64,000 bases of DNA from Halosaccharopolyspora lacisalsi (GTDB taxonomy: Bacteria > Actinomycetota > Actinomycetes > Mycobacteriales > Pseudonocardiaceae). Within the stretch, counting starts at the first letter, position 1. Each line of letters starts with the position of its first letter. Below, piece by piece: positions 24,282 through 31,937 of the stretch. The position numbers and the translations under genes were made by a program. The stretch spans positions 1-64,000 of the forward strand of contig NZ_JACGWZ010000007.1 in assembly GCF_014137975.1 (NCBI RefSeq), written 5' to 3'. Under the pieces are notes generated by a model. That model was given only the letters and a program-made list of their open reading frames with translations, was not told where the DNA came from and ran no database searches.

Positions 24282-24690
24282 CGCTCCCCCCTGGGTGTCG
24301 ATGTACCGCTGCACGGCATCCGCGCTGACCGCGCCGACCGTGACGGCGAAATACGACGACCACAGTCTCGGCATCCGCGACCGCAAGTGCGGGAACTCAC
24401 CGCCCAGCACCCGCGACGTGTCCCCGTAAACTGGTTCGCCATCTACGACACCGACGACTTCGGGTCGTGCTCGACGAACAGGTGCACGTGCTCCGGCATG
24501 ACTTCCAGCGCCACGATCCCCCGCCCCCGTTCGTCCGCCTCCTCGCGGATCAGTTCACCCCAGGCGGGCCGCGACTCGCCCGCCGAGCACGCGGCGGCGA
24601 TACTTCGGGCACCACACCACAGGCAGCCCGAGGTCACACACCGCCCGAGAACCGGCGAACCCTCCCGGCCACAGAAACCAACAGTACACA
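24282..24690 (-). pseudogene. tnpA: Decayed IS200-type TnpA transposase
   Basis: Reading across frames recovers TnpA: PVVWCPKYRRRVLGGRVAAR, then ELIREEADERGRGIVALEVM, PEHVHLFVEHDPKSS, ANQFTG, and SRVLGGEFPHLRSRMPRLWS through VQRYIDTQ. The HUH motif (HVH) and C-terminal Tyr are still visible. At least three frameshifts interrupt it; the clearest is one extra G in CTGGGGTGAAC near 24559, after which the frame hits TGA. The last part is in frame with tnpB and reads into it. It cannot make an intact transposase. Confidence 0.82.
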
Positions 24691-24814
24691 CACGCACCGC
24701 AACCAGATCGAGAGGAGGAGGCGAGGGGCCACACGGCGGGAGCTGCCAAGGCACGTCGTCTGCCATAGCGACGACCCACCCCGCAGCTCAAACAACGAAT
24801 CCCCTCGCCGAAAG

Positions 24815-25657
24815 ATGATGGCGCGTACTGCCACGAAGACGGCTAAAACCCCCAAGAAGGCCCTCGAGGAGTTCTCCCGGCGGGGACCGCACGAAGTGCT
24901 GCACGGCGACCTCGCGCTGGTCGGCCTGCCCGGCACGGTCTGCACCCCGCGCAGCGGGCGAGGGCTGCCCGCCGTGGCCTTCGGGCACGGCTGGCTGCAG
25001 CCGTCGGAGCGCTACGCCGAGCTGCTGCGCCACCTGGCGTCCTGGGGAATCGTCGTCGCCGCTCCGGACACCCACCGCGGGATGTTCGCCTCGCACCGGC
25101 TGCTGGCCTCGGACCTGCGCAGCGCGCTGGACCTCTGCGTGGGGGTGCGCCTGGGCGAGGGCGAGATCAGCGTGGATCCGAAGCACCTCGGGGTGGCCGG
25201 ACACGCCATGGGCGGCGGCTGCGGCGTGCTCGCGGCGGCCGAGGACGAGCGCGTGCGCGCGGTCGCCACGCTGGCGGCGTCCGAAACCACGCCCTCGGCC
25301 ATCGGCGCGGCCTCCCGCGTCTCGGTCCCGGGACTGCACATCGCGGCCCAGGAGGACCTGCTGGCGCCGCCGGTGTCCAACGCCGAACCCATCGCGCGGG
25401 CGTGGTCCGGGCCGACCCAGCTGCGCACGGCCAAGAAGGCCAGCCACCTCGCCTTCACCGAGGGGCGCCACTGGACCGAGCTGCTGCTGCACGGCAAGTC
25501 CCACTACGGCAGCCAGCGGCTGGCCCGCGCCCTGCTCACGGCGTTCTTCCTGCGCACCCTGACCGGTGACAAGCGCGGGGAGGCCCTGCTGACCGGTGAC
25601 GCCTCCGGCTGCCCCATCGACACCGACCACTCCACCGGGGCGCTGGCCAAGGCCTGA
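24815..25657 (+). CDS. Alpha/beta hydrolase-fold protein lacking the catalytic Ser
   Basis: The 280-residue protein has the dienelactone hydrolase/cutinase-like core: PAVAFGHGWLQPSERYAELL, GIVVAAPDTHRGMFAS, LGVAGHAMGGGCGVLAAAED, GLHIAAQEDLLAPP and KASHLAFTEGRHW. At the nucleophile elbow the expected GHSMGG is GHAMGG: codon 131 (25205-25207) is GCC. The remaining geometry (Asp in AQEDLLAPP, His in SHLAF) is kept. Without Ser it may bind rather than cleave, or use another residue. An N-terminal Lys/Thr-rich tail precedes the core. ATGATG starts at 24815 and 24818. Its 3' end is partly duplicated 1.07 kb downstream. Confidence 0.75.
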   Translation: MMARTATKTAKTPKKALEEFSRRGPHEVLHGDLALVGLPGTVCTPRSGRGLPAVAFGHGWLQPSERYAELLRHLASWGIVVAAPDTHRGMFASHRLLASDLRSALDLCVGVRLGEGEISVDPKHLGVAGHAMGGGCGVLAAAEDERVRAVATLAASETTPSAIGAASRVSVPGLHIAAQEDLLAPPVSNAEPIARAWSGPTQLRTAKKASHLAFTEGRHWTELLLHGKSHYGSQRLARALLTAFFLRTLTGDKRGEALLTGDASGCPIDTDHSTGALAKA

Positions 25658-25706
25658 ACAAGGCTTACCGAAACACGCCGAGATCGGGATAAGCCACAAT
25701 GCGGAC

Positions 25707-26426
25707 GTGACCCCACCACGACAGCCTTACGGGCAACAGCCGCAGCCGCCCTGGCAACCGCAGTACGGCCACCCGCCCCAGACTCCCCAGGGACAACCAC
25801 CACCCGGCTATCCTCAGCAACAGCCGCAGCCGCAGCCCCAAGGGTTCCCCGGTCAGCAGTACGGCGGCCAGCCGTACCCACAGCCGCAGCAGTACGGCTA
25901 CCCGTACCAGCAGCCCGGTTATCCGGGACAACAACCACCACGAGGTGGACCACAGATCGCTCCCATCCTCGTGGGAGTCTTCGCCCTCGTCGTCGGGGTC
26001 TGGCTCGCCATAGACGCCACGGACAGCCTAATTTTCTCCCTTACCGACGACTACGAATGGCACGACTCGCCCTCGACTCTGACATTCGCACTCTGGTACA
26101 CCGTTGACGCGCTGCACATAGTAAATGGAATCGCTCTGGCAGTCACAGCGATTCTTCTTTTCGCGCGAAACCGCATCGCCAAGACAACGGCGATCATCAG
26201 TGGCTCCCTACCGATCGGCATCTACATCGTTCAGGTCATCAACGACTTGCAATCTGCGTCCGGAGGGGAAACCCCAGCGAATGCCCTCTACTGGTGGCCC
26301 GGAATCGCATGGGGCTTTACTTGCCTGATCCCAATGACACTCGTTTTTATACCCCCGGTAGCTCGCACTTTACACCCGAAAAACTCTACCTCGCAACAGG
26401 GACATATGGCGCAGTCGAGCAGATAG
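25707..26426 (+). CDS. Membrane protein with Pro/Gln/Tyr-rich N-terminus
   Basis: The 239-residue protein starts at GTG 25707. Residues 1-85 are low-complexity, rich in Pro, Gln, Tyr and Gly (repeats like QQPQP, GYPQQ, PYQQPGYPGQQ). The rest holds four probable transmembrane helices (QIAPILVGVFALVVGVWLAI; FALWYTVDALHIVNGIALAV; TAIISGSLPIGIYIVQVI; WWPGIAWGFTCLIPMTLVFI) and a polar tail. Such proteins are common in ESX-bearing actinomycetes but have no known role. The membrane part has clearly lower GC than its neighbours, which suggests transfer or relaxed selection. Confidence 0.65.
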   Translation: MTPPRQPYGQQPQPPWQPQYGHPPQTPQGQPPPGYPQQQPQPQPQGFPGQQYGGQPYPQPQQYGYPYQQPGYPGQQPPRGGPQIAPILVGVFALVVGVWLAIDATDSLIFSLTDDYEWHDSPSTLTFALWYTVDALHIVNGIALAVTAILLFARNRIAKTTAIISGSLPIGIYIVQVINDLQSASGGETPANALYWWPGIAWGFTCLIPMTLVFIPPVARTLHPKNSTSQQGHMAQSSR

Positions 26427-26585
26427 ACAAAACAGGGCGTGGGCACGTGCTCCCAGCGCCTCACGGCACACGACCATCGTAGGAATTCCATAGTGGCCAT
26501 AATGCCCTCGTCATTCCAATTCTCCTCCACTGTGGCGCAGCATCGTGGCGACGGGGCCCCGGTAGTGGATCCGGAACCAGAATCC

Positions 26586-26738
26586 ACAACCAGCGTTTGG
26601 CCAACGCCCCGCTCACGACGTTCTTCCTGCGCACCCTGTCCGGTGACAAGCGAGGGGAGGCCCTGCTGACCGGTGACGTCTCCGGCTCTGCCCCATCGAC
26701 ACCGACCACTCCACCAGGGCGCTGGCCAAGGCCTGAAC
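26586..26738 (+). pseudogene. Partial duplicate of the hydrolase 3' end
   Basis: Positions 26586-26738 match 25510-25660, the last 50 codons of the upstream hydrolase gene. FFLRTLSGDKRGEALLTGDV is read in one frame, then a small insertion around 26685 shifts the frame before the sequence that matches STGALAKA. Several scattered substitutions suggest an old duplication. It has no start of its own and is non-functional. Confidence 0.8.
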
Positions 26739-27209
26739 GGGAGTCACCGGGGCGGTCCCCGCTGCCACTGCTGCTGGGGGGTACTGCTGCGGCGGGTACT
26801 CGTAACCCGGCTGGGGTTGCTGGGGCGGCTGTTGCGGCATCGGCTGCTGCATCGACTGAGGCGGTTGCTGGGGCGGATACCCCATCTGCTGCGGCACCGG
26901 CTGCCCGTACCTCATCGCCACCTGCGGCGTCTTCCGCAGCGCCCGATTCACCGGCGGCAAAAAAGCCATCACGAGTATGACCACAGGAACGACAAAAATA
27001 AATATTATCGAGCAATGCATATCCCCGGAGGGGGCAGCACTCAAAACCGGAAGAATAATAGTCAATCCAGCGAGCACAACAAGACCCCAGCGCGCGAGCG
27101 CCGATCGAAACATCACCGCTACACCGCAAACCGGCGACACAGACGCGTAGATCCACTCGTTCAATCTCCGGAGCAAGTACTCGAACTCAGCTTCCACCGC
27201 ATAGTTCAC
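26613..27209 (-). CDS. Two-helix membrane protein with Pro/Gln-rich tail
   Basis: The 198-residue reading frame starts at GTG 27207-27209 overlapping the stop of the small ORF upstream (GTGA). It has hydrophobic helices at about 38-58 (WGLVVLAGLTIILPVLSAA) and 67-85 (SIIFIFVVPVVILVMAFLP), then a tail of QPVPQQMGYPPQQPPQ-type repeats. Its last 45 codons lie antisense over the duplicated hydrolase fragment, so the native C-terminus was probably lost and replaced. Base composition is low in GC in the helix part. Function unknown; a later ATG at 27113 is a possible start. Confidence 0.5.
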   Translation of the reverse strand: MNYAVEAEFEYLLRRLNEWIYASVSPVCGVAVMFRSALARWGLVVLAGLTIILPVLSAAPSGDMHCSIIFIFVVPVVILVMAFLPPVNRALRKTPQVAMRYGQPVPQQMGYPPQQPPQSMQQPMPQQPPQQPQPGYEYPPQQYPPAAVAAGTAPVTPVQALASALVEWSVSMGQSRRRHRSAGPPLACHRTGCAGRTS

Positions 27210-27379
27210 AAAATCCCTAGCGAAGAAAAAGCCGGGAAGGCAAGAGCAACGCGTCCCAATGCGATGAGAAGTCCCTTGCCCTCCGATTTCCGCTGGGGGC
27301 GTTGGGTGGCCTGCTGCGAGTAACCGCCCTGGGGCGGAGCGGGGTAGCCAGGCTGGCCGACTGGGAAACCCTGGGTCAC
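27206..27379 (-). CDS. 57-residue Pro/Gln/Gly-rich ORF
   Basis: GTG at 27377-27379 opens MTQGFPVGQPGYPAPPQGGY, then SQQATQRPQRKSEGKG and a short hydrophobic end LLIALGRVALAFPAFSSLGIL. The stop overlaps the next gene's GTG by four bases. The N-terminal composition is like that of the 239-residue protein at 25.7 kb. Either it is a small coupled protein or a larger protein split by a frameshift. It sits between the ESX-substrate-like set and the duplicated fragment. Confidence 0.45.
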   Translation of the reverse strand: MTQGFPVGQPGYPAPPQGGYSQQATQRPQRKSEGKGLLIALGRVALAFPAFSSLGIL

Positions 27380-27463
27380 TGCGGTGCTCCTTGAATCACG
27401 AGCAATTTTACGGAAAAGCGGCGGGGTGCGGCCGAACAGCGCCGGGCCGCACCCCGCCGAGGA

Positions 27464-28000
27464 TCACTGCAGCCAGCTCCGGGCGGACAGGTCGTCGCCA
27501 TCGTCGTCCCAGTCCTGCGCCACCGCGCGGCGTCGTGGCGCCGGCTTGGGAGCAGGAGTCGGAGCAGGTTCCGGTGCCGCCGGCGCCTGCGGCTCCTCGG
27601 CTTGACGACCGAAGCGTCCGGCCTTGACCTGCCAACCCTCCGGTTTGGGATGTTCCGGCGGTTCCTGAGGCTCCAAAACCGGAGCCGCCTGCCGCGCGGC
27701 CAACATTCCCCGGCTCAGCGCTTCGACCTCAGGATCCTCCTCCTCGGCAACCTCGTCCTCGACTCCGATGCTGATCTCCTGAAGCCCCTTGTTCTCCTCG
27801 GACTCGCGAATCGCCTCGGCTCGCTGCCCGATACGCTCGACGAGCTTCTGAGCTTTCTCGGTCTGCTCCTTCGCGGACTGCTCGGCGGCCTCGCTGGTCG
27901 ATGCCCAGTCCTTTTCCACTGAATCCAAGACAGCCGTGTGCTCCTGCACGAGCCCGGACATCTTCTCCCGAAACGCCAGCACGCCATCACTGTCGGCCAC
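27464..28000 (-). CDS. Coiled-coil protein of the ESX-substrate-like cluster
   Basis: The 178-residue protein starts at GTG 28000 with AGGTG upstream. Residues 5-70 form a heptad-rich acidic helix (LVQEHTAVLDSVEKDWASTS, EQTEKAQKLVERIGQRAEAI), residues 78-100 are acidic, and the C-terminal half is Pro/Ala/Glu-rich, ending DWDDDGDDLSARSWLQ. It has no WXG motif. It lies 33 bases after the 962-residue WXG protein, so they are likely co-expressed; it may be a chaperone or co-substrate of ESX secretion, which is inference from context only. Confidence 0.65.
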   Translation of the reverse strand: MADSDGVLAFREKMSGLVQEHTAVLDSVEKDWASTSEAAEQSAKEQTEKAQKLVERIGQRAEAIRESEENKGLQEISIGVEDEVAEEEDPEVEALSRGMLAARQAAPVLEPQEPPEHPKPEGWQVKAGRFGRQAEEPQAPAAPEPAPTPAPKPAPRRRAVAQDWDDDGDDLSARSWLQ

Positions 28001-28033
28001 GACGATGACACCTCTCGCCTACGATCATCGAAC

Positions 28034-30922
28034 TCACTGTTTCCGCTGGTCCGACTCCCCGGCATCGCCGATGACGGCCTGGAAGCGGACGTTCGAGTCC
28101 TCGATGCCGTCGTCGAAAAGATTCCCCTGGGTACGCCACGGGCTGTCGTTGGAGCGTTCCTCGTCGCCGCCCTGCTGACCACCGCCGCCCATGGCGCCCA
28201 TGCCACCCATGGGCATACCTCCGCGCGCTCCGGAGGAGTTCTGATCCTGGGGGGACGAAGCATCCCCGGCACCACCCACGGAGGCCAGGCCGGTAGCACC
28301 CTGCGAGCTGCTGGACCTGGCTTCGCCGCTCATGCTGCCCAGACCCGTCGCCCCGGACTGCGCGCCCTGCTGATCTCCGCCGGGCTGCGCACCCCGCTGG
28401 TCTCCGGCGGCGGACCCCCACGGACTTCCACCACCGGAGTCGGCCGAGCTGAACAGGCTCCCCGAGGCGCTGCCGAAGGAGTTCTGCATCCCCTCACCGC
28501 CGAGTCCGCTCATCCCGCCGGCGAAACCGACCGACTGCACGGTGGTCGAGGCCGGGGTGTTCATCGGGTCGACCGGTGGTTGCCCGGAGGCACCACCACC
28601 CGCCGGAGGCGCCGAAGCGGCGGCTTCCGGCTGCGGCGTGGGCTGCTGGGGGACGGATTGTTGCGGCGTGGGCTGCTGGGGCACGGACTGTTGTGACTCG
28701 GGCGAGGGCCGGAAGCTCGCCTCGGAACCGGCCGGGGCCGATGCCGCGTCGGCCGAGGCACCGGCCGACATGGGCTGTGCAGGCTGTTCCGCGGCGGATT
28801 CCTCGTAAAACCGGTTCGAAGGTTCCTCCGCGGGGAATCCCGAGGGGCCGCGCGGAGAGTCCGCTCCGGGGCCGGGCGCGCTCGCGGGCTCGTCATCACC
28901 GAAACCGACGGTCTGGCTCATCGGGGGCTGATCGCCACCGTTGTCGATGCTGACCTCGTATCGACCCTCGGGAGTCTGCTCCACGGTGATGGTCCGGTCG
29001 CCGTCCTGAATGACGGCCGTACCGTCCTCGCCCGGCTGGACCGGGATCACGTTCTCACCCTGGCCCGGTGACTGTCCGGGAAGGGATCCCGACTGGCCTT
29101 CCGCACCCGCCTGGCCCGGCATGGTCTGGCCTCCGCCACCGACGCCCGGCCCGGCTTGTTGTCCGGGCATTCCCGGCCCGGATTGTCCCGGCATCCCCGA
29201 CGCGGACTGGCCGGGAGCCTGACCGGGCATAGCCTGCGGATCGCCCCCGAGACCGCTCACTCCGGGCTGACCGGGCATGGTCCGCGGGTCGTCGGCAGGA
29301 CCGCCCGCCCCCGCTCCGGGGATCTGCCCGGGAGTTCGCTGCGCACCCTCGCCCTGGCCGCCGAAAGCGATCTCGTAGGTCTTCGGTTCACCGTTCTCCC
29401 CCAGCACGGTGATCTGGGTGTGGCCCTGCTGGCCCGGCTCCTGGAGCGTGACCTTGTCCTGGCCCTCGCCGAGGGAGACCTCCTCCGCCTGCGGCCGGCT
29501 CGGGCCACCCGGTTGCGGGCCACCTGCTTGAGGTCCGCCAGGCACCTCGGGTTGGGGAACCCCGGGCGCAGGAGGTGGAGTACCTCCGCCCGACGGCATC
29601 CCCGAACCGCCAGGCATGCCACCGCCGCCGGACATACCTCCCCCACCGAAAGTTCCGCCGCCGCTGGACGGACTACTGCCGGGGGCGCTACCTGTCGGGC
29701 TGTTTCCGGACGGCTGCTGCTGTCCCCCGGTTTGAGGGGGTTTCTCCTGCGGCTTGCCCTCCTTGCTCGGGCCAGGATCGGCGAACGGGTTCTCCTCCGC
29801 CTTGGCCAGCTCGTCGTTCAGCCCCTTCCATGCCTCGTCGACCTTCTTCTTCGTGTTGTCGCAGAGCTTGTCAAAGTTGACGCACTGGTCCTCGACCGTT
29901 TTCGCGAATGTCTGGCGCGTCATGTTTCGACACTCTTCGACGATTTTCTGCCTTTGACTATCAGTAAGATCGCCGCAGCTCTCTTCGATCTTCACATCCC
30001 AAATCTTGCACGCCGTGCGGAGAGTCGTGTCGTCCTGTGTGTAGTTGGCGACCTCGATGGTCGTCTCCCAGTCCTGGACGCTCTTCTTGGCGATCTGATC
30101 GCCCATCTTGTCGAGCCTGAGGACGGCCTCCGCCTTGTCTCGGCACAGTCTTGCGACTGTTCCGCAAGCCTCCTGGTTGACACTGCGCGAGTCGCTCACA
30201 CGCCGGATGACCCGATCGTTGACCGTCGGCGTGAACTTGTCTCCGAAGAAGTCCTGTGATGCCTCCGAGGCGGCCCCAGTCCACCCCTCCCAGACTTTGC
30301 CCAATCTGGTGGCCATGTCCTGGTGCGCCCTGCGCAGAGCATCCTCGGCGGCCTTTAGGTCCTCCATCTGCGTGGCGAACTTATCGAAATGTGTTCCCCG
30401 CTGCTCATGATAACGATCCCTGATCTGCTGCAGCTTCGGAACTTTCGAACTGTCGTTAACATCGTTCTCGATCTTATGATACACGGGAACGAAGTTCTCG
30501 AAGAATCTCAGACCCGGTTTCCCCGCGTCGAGGATCTCATCAGAAGTCGCCGCTCCAGCGCCACCGTGGGTTCCCTCCGCAGCCGAATTCCGGCCGTCCT
30601 GCAGAACGGCGTGGCCGTCCTTGACCGCCCGGTCATGCTCGTCTTCGGCACCTGCGGCCTTATTCTTCTGACTCTTGGCCGCTTCGTACTTATCCTGGAG
30701 ATTTCCGTCCAGATCAGCTCCGTTGTTGAAACCGGACCCCTGCACTCGCCAGTAGCCGTCATCGTACTTTTCGAGATAGGGTTCGACCTCGTCTCGAATA
30801 CCAAAGATGGCCCACTCGTCCTCGGCGGCGTAAGCCAGCGCGAGATCGCGCTTCTGCTTGTCCGCGACATCGGGACTGTCCAGAAGCTTCTTGACTTCTT
30901 CCCATGACGGATTCTCGGCCAT
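28034..30922 (-). CDS. Large WXG-containing, low-complexity ESX-associated protein
   Basis: The 962-residue protein has a helical N-terminal part (1-390) holding a WEG turn at 211-213 (LGKVWEGWTGAASEASQDFF) typical of WXG100/PPE-like ESX substrates, and several Cys residues in 250-360. Residues 390-900 are low complexity: Gly/Pro/Gln-rich, with many PGQ units (MPGQ, LPGQSPGQGE) and a small strand-rich island (AVIQDGDRTITVEQTPEGRY) near 640. The conserved-looking end is SPWRTQGNLFDDG. No signal peptide. It starts four bases after the EspC-like gene; position resembles mycobacterial Rv3439c. A secreted or surface protein is likely by inference. Confidence 0.72.
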   Translation of the reverse strand: MAENPSWEEVKKLLDSPDVADKQKRDLALAYAAEDEWAIFGIRDEVEPYLEKYDDGYWRVQGSGFNNGADLDGNLQDKYEAAKSQKNKAAGAEDEHDRAVKDGHAVLQDGRNSAAEGTHGGAGAATSDEILDAGKPGLRFFENFVPVYHKIENDVNDSSKVPKLQQIRDRYHEQRGTHFDKFATQMEDLKAAEDALRRAHQDMATRLGKVWEGWTGAASEASQDFFGDKFTPTVNDRVIRRVSDSRSVNQEACGTVARLCRDKAEAVLRLDKMGDQIAKKSVQDWETTIEVANYTQDDTTLRTACKIWDVKIEESCGDLTDSQRQKIVEECRNMTRQTFAKTVEDQCVNFDKLCDNTKKKVDEAWKGLNDELAKAEENPFADPGPSKEGKPQEKPPQTGGQQQPSGNSPTGSAPGSSPSSGGGTFGGGGMSGGGGMPGGSGMPSGGGTPPPAPGVPQPEVPGGPQAGGPQPGGPSRPQAEEVSLGEGQDKVTLQEPGQQGHTQITVLGENGEPKTYEIAFGGQGEGAQRTPGQIPGAGAGGPADDPRTMPGQPGVSGLGGDPQAMPGQAPGQSASGMPGQSGPGMPGQQAGPGVGGGGQTMPGQAGAEGQSGSLPGQSPGQGENVIPVQPGEDGTAVIQDGDRTITVEQTPEGRYEVSIDNGGDQPPMSQTVGFGDDEPASAPGPGADSPRGPSGFPAEEPSNRFYEESAAEQPAQPMSAGASADAASAPAGSEASFRPSPESQQSVPQQPTPQQSVPQQPTPQPEAAASAPPAGGGASGQPPVDPMNTPASTTVQSVGFAGGMSGLGGEGMQNSFGSASGSLFSSADSGGGSPWGSAAGDQRGAQPGGDQQGAQSGATGLGSMSGEARSSSSQGATGLASVGGAGDASSPQDQNSSGARGGMPMGGMGAMGGGGQQGGDEERSNDSPWRTQGNLFDDGIEDSNVRFQAVIGDAGESDQRKQ

Positions 30923-30925
30923 TGG

Positions 30926-31234
30926 TTACCCCCGGGACTGTGCGACGGTCTCGGACGCGCTCTGGTCGCTCCAGTCGTAGCCGGAACCGCTCTTCTCCAA
31001 CTTCTCGGCGTAGCTGTCCATGGCATCGGCCATGCTGGTCACGCACCTGGAGAGCTTGTCCATACCGGCTTGGTAGCCCGAGAAGTGCTGCCCGTGCACG
31101 CGACCGAAGTCGGCCTGGCCCAATCCCAGATCGGCGATGTGCTTGCTGTGCGTGTCCCGGAGCGGGTCCGCGGCGGCTCGTACGCTGCCTGCCGCGGCGA
31201 CCAGCTCACCGGTGTTGACGTCGTACCCCGACAC
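30926..31234 (-). CDS. EspC/WXG-like small ESX protein
   Basis: The 102-residue helical protein (VNTGELVAAAGSVRAAADPL, GQADFGRVHGQHFSGYQAGM, LSRCVTSMADAMDSYAEKLE) fits the DUF2580/EspC-like ESX group: two helices joined by a short turn containing Gly, and a C-terminal YDWSD segment. GTG at 31232-31234 is preceded by GGAGGGG; longer frames lack such a site. It is directly upstream of the 962-residue protein (three-base gap), so the pair is translationally linked and may be secreted as partners. Position matches mycobacterial Rv3440c. Confidence 0.72.
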   Translation of the reverse strand: MSGYDVNTGELVAAAGSVRAAADPLRDTHSKHIADLGLGQADFGRVHGQHFSGYQAGMDKLSRCVTSMADAMDSYAEKLEKSGSGYDWSDQSASETVAQSRG

Positions 31235-31449
31235 CCGGATCCCCTCCACCCGATACTTACGACTTACGCGCAGCCCAGTCCACGCGCTCGCTTTCCGCGC
31301 TGCGACGCGTGCTGGTACCGGCTGATCTCCTGATCCTGTCAAAGATCATGAGGGAACATACCGCTTACCCCGGATCGATTGCACTTGCAAACGATTCAGC
31401 GGGGCGGATACTGCGGCGGCGGAGGAGGCTGCTGGGGATAGGCCTGCTG

Positions 31450-31590
31450 CTACGGATAGCCGTACCCCTGAGGCGGGCAAGGCGGGTACTGCGGAGGAGC
31501 AGCGCGCCCCCTGCGCTGAGACAGCACGACCGCAAGGGCGACGCCGCCACCGATCAGCAGGACCAAGGAAGGTACGAGAAAGGCTTCCAC
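31450..31590 (-). CDS. 46-residue membrane ORF with Pro/Tyr tail, cut by an in-frame TAG
   Basis: GTG at 31588-31590 opens MEAFLVPSLVLLIGGGVALA, one transmembrane helix, then VVLSQRRGRAAPPQYPPCPP and QGYGYP before TAG (31450-31452). Beyond the TAG the same frame continues QQAYPQQPPPPPQYPPR to TGA at 31396-31398, the same tail composition. A CAG-to-TAG change would explain this. It follows the 32-residue ORF by nine bases. Not recognised as a known family. Confidence 0.4.
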   Translation of the reverse strand: MEAFLVPSLVLLIGGGVALAVVLSQRRGRAAPPQYPPCPPQGYGYP

Positions 31591-31599
31591 ATCGGCAGC

Positions 31600-31698
31600 C
31601 TAGCCCGAGACGAGCCAGACGACGCCGATGGCACCGAGGATCATCACGGCCAGCGGCAGGAACAGAACGTAAAGCAGGTTCGAGAAGAAGTCACGCAT
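31600..31698 (-). CDS. 32-residue single-helix membrane ORF
   Basis: ATG at 31698 opens MRDFFSNLLYVLFLPLAVMI followed by LGAIGVVWLVSG and TAG. Nearly the whole product is one transmembrane helix with a short charged start. It sits 20 bases after the 55-residue ORF and nine before the next, an operon-like spacing. No ribosome-binding site is obvious. Function unknown. Confidence 0.4.
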   Translation of the reverse strand: MRDFFSNLLYVLFLPLAVMILGAIGVVWLVSG

Positions 31699-31718
31699 GA
31701 TGAGACCCGTTTGATCGC

Positions 31719-31886
31719 TCAGGGTGCGGTACGTCGGTGCCGATGGTCGACCAACCACCTACTCCCGTCGTGCGCGGCCGTGACCGCTTTGAGACCGGCG
31801 ATGACGAACGTGGAGAGCACGACGAGAGCGGCGACGAGGCCGATCGCGAACAATCCCACCAACATGGCGACGACAATGGCACCCAT
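31719..31886 (-). CDS. 55-residue single-helix membrane ORF
   Basis: ATG at 31886 opens MGAIVVAMLVGLFAIGLVAA then LVVLSTFVIAGLKAVTAAHD and a basic tail (RWLVDHRHRRTAP). One long hydrophobic stretch (residues 3-32) with positive charges after it suggests an inner-membrane peptide with N-out orientation. A perfect 6-bp hairpin (31887-31902) lies immediately before the ATG. It is 51 bases downstream of glmM and the first of three tiny ORFs. Function unknown. Confidence 0.45.
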   Translation of the reverse strand: MGAIVVAMLVGLFAIGLVAALVVLSTFVIAGLKAVTAAHDGSRWLVDHRHRRTAP

Positions 31887-31937
31887 GTGAGAAGGATCTC
31901 ACAAGATGAAGATCAAAACGAGAGGTGCGTCACAGAT

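Larger units (their letters stand above)
23019..24790 (-). mobile_element. IS200/IS605-type element with TnpB and decayed TnpA
   Basis: An element of about 1.75 kb inserted between glmS and an alpha/beta hydrolase gene. It carries a broken TnpA (IS200 Y1 transposase) and an intact TnpB, both on the minus strand. The right end has a hairpin (CCGC-TGAA-GCGG, 23032-23043) typical of IS605-family subterminal structures, followed on the minus strand by GGAGTCAC (23019-23026), the probable boundary. The left boundary near 24.79 kb is uncertain. No target-site duplication is expected for this family. Confidence 0.72.

Noticed and set aside
26597-26980. Plus-strand ORF beginning with MANAPLTTFFLRTLSGDK
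   Set aside because: Its start is the duplicated hydrolase tail and its remainder is antisense to the Pro/Gln-rich ORF, so it is not a gene of its own.
31309-31890. A 193-codon plus-strand ORF between the ESX-like genes and glmM
   Set aside because: It overlaps three minus-strand small ORFs and has shadow-like composition; there is no homology or start signal to support it.
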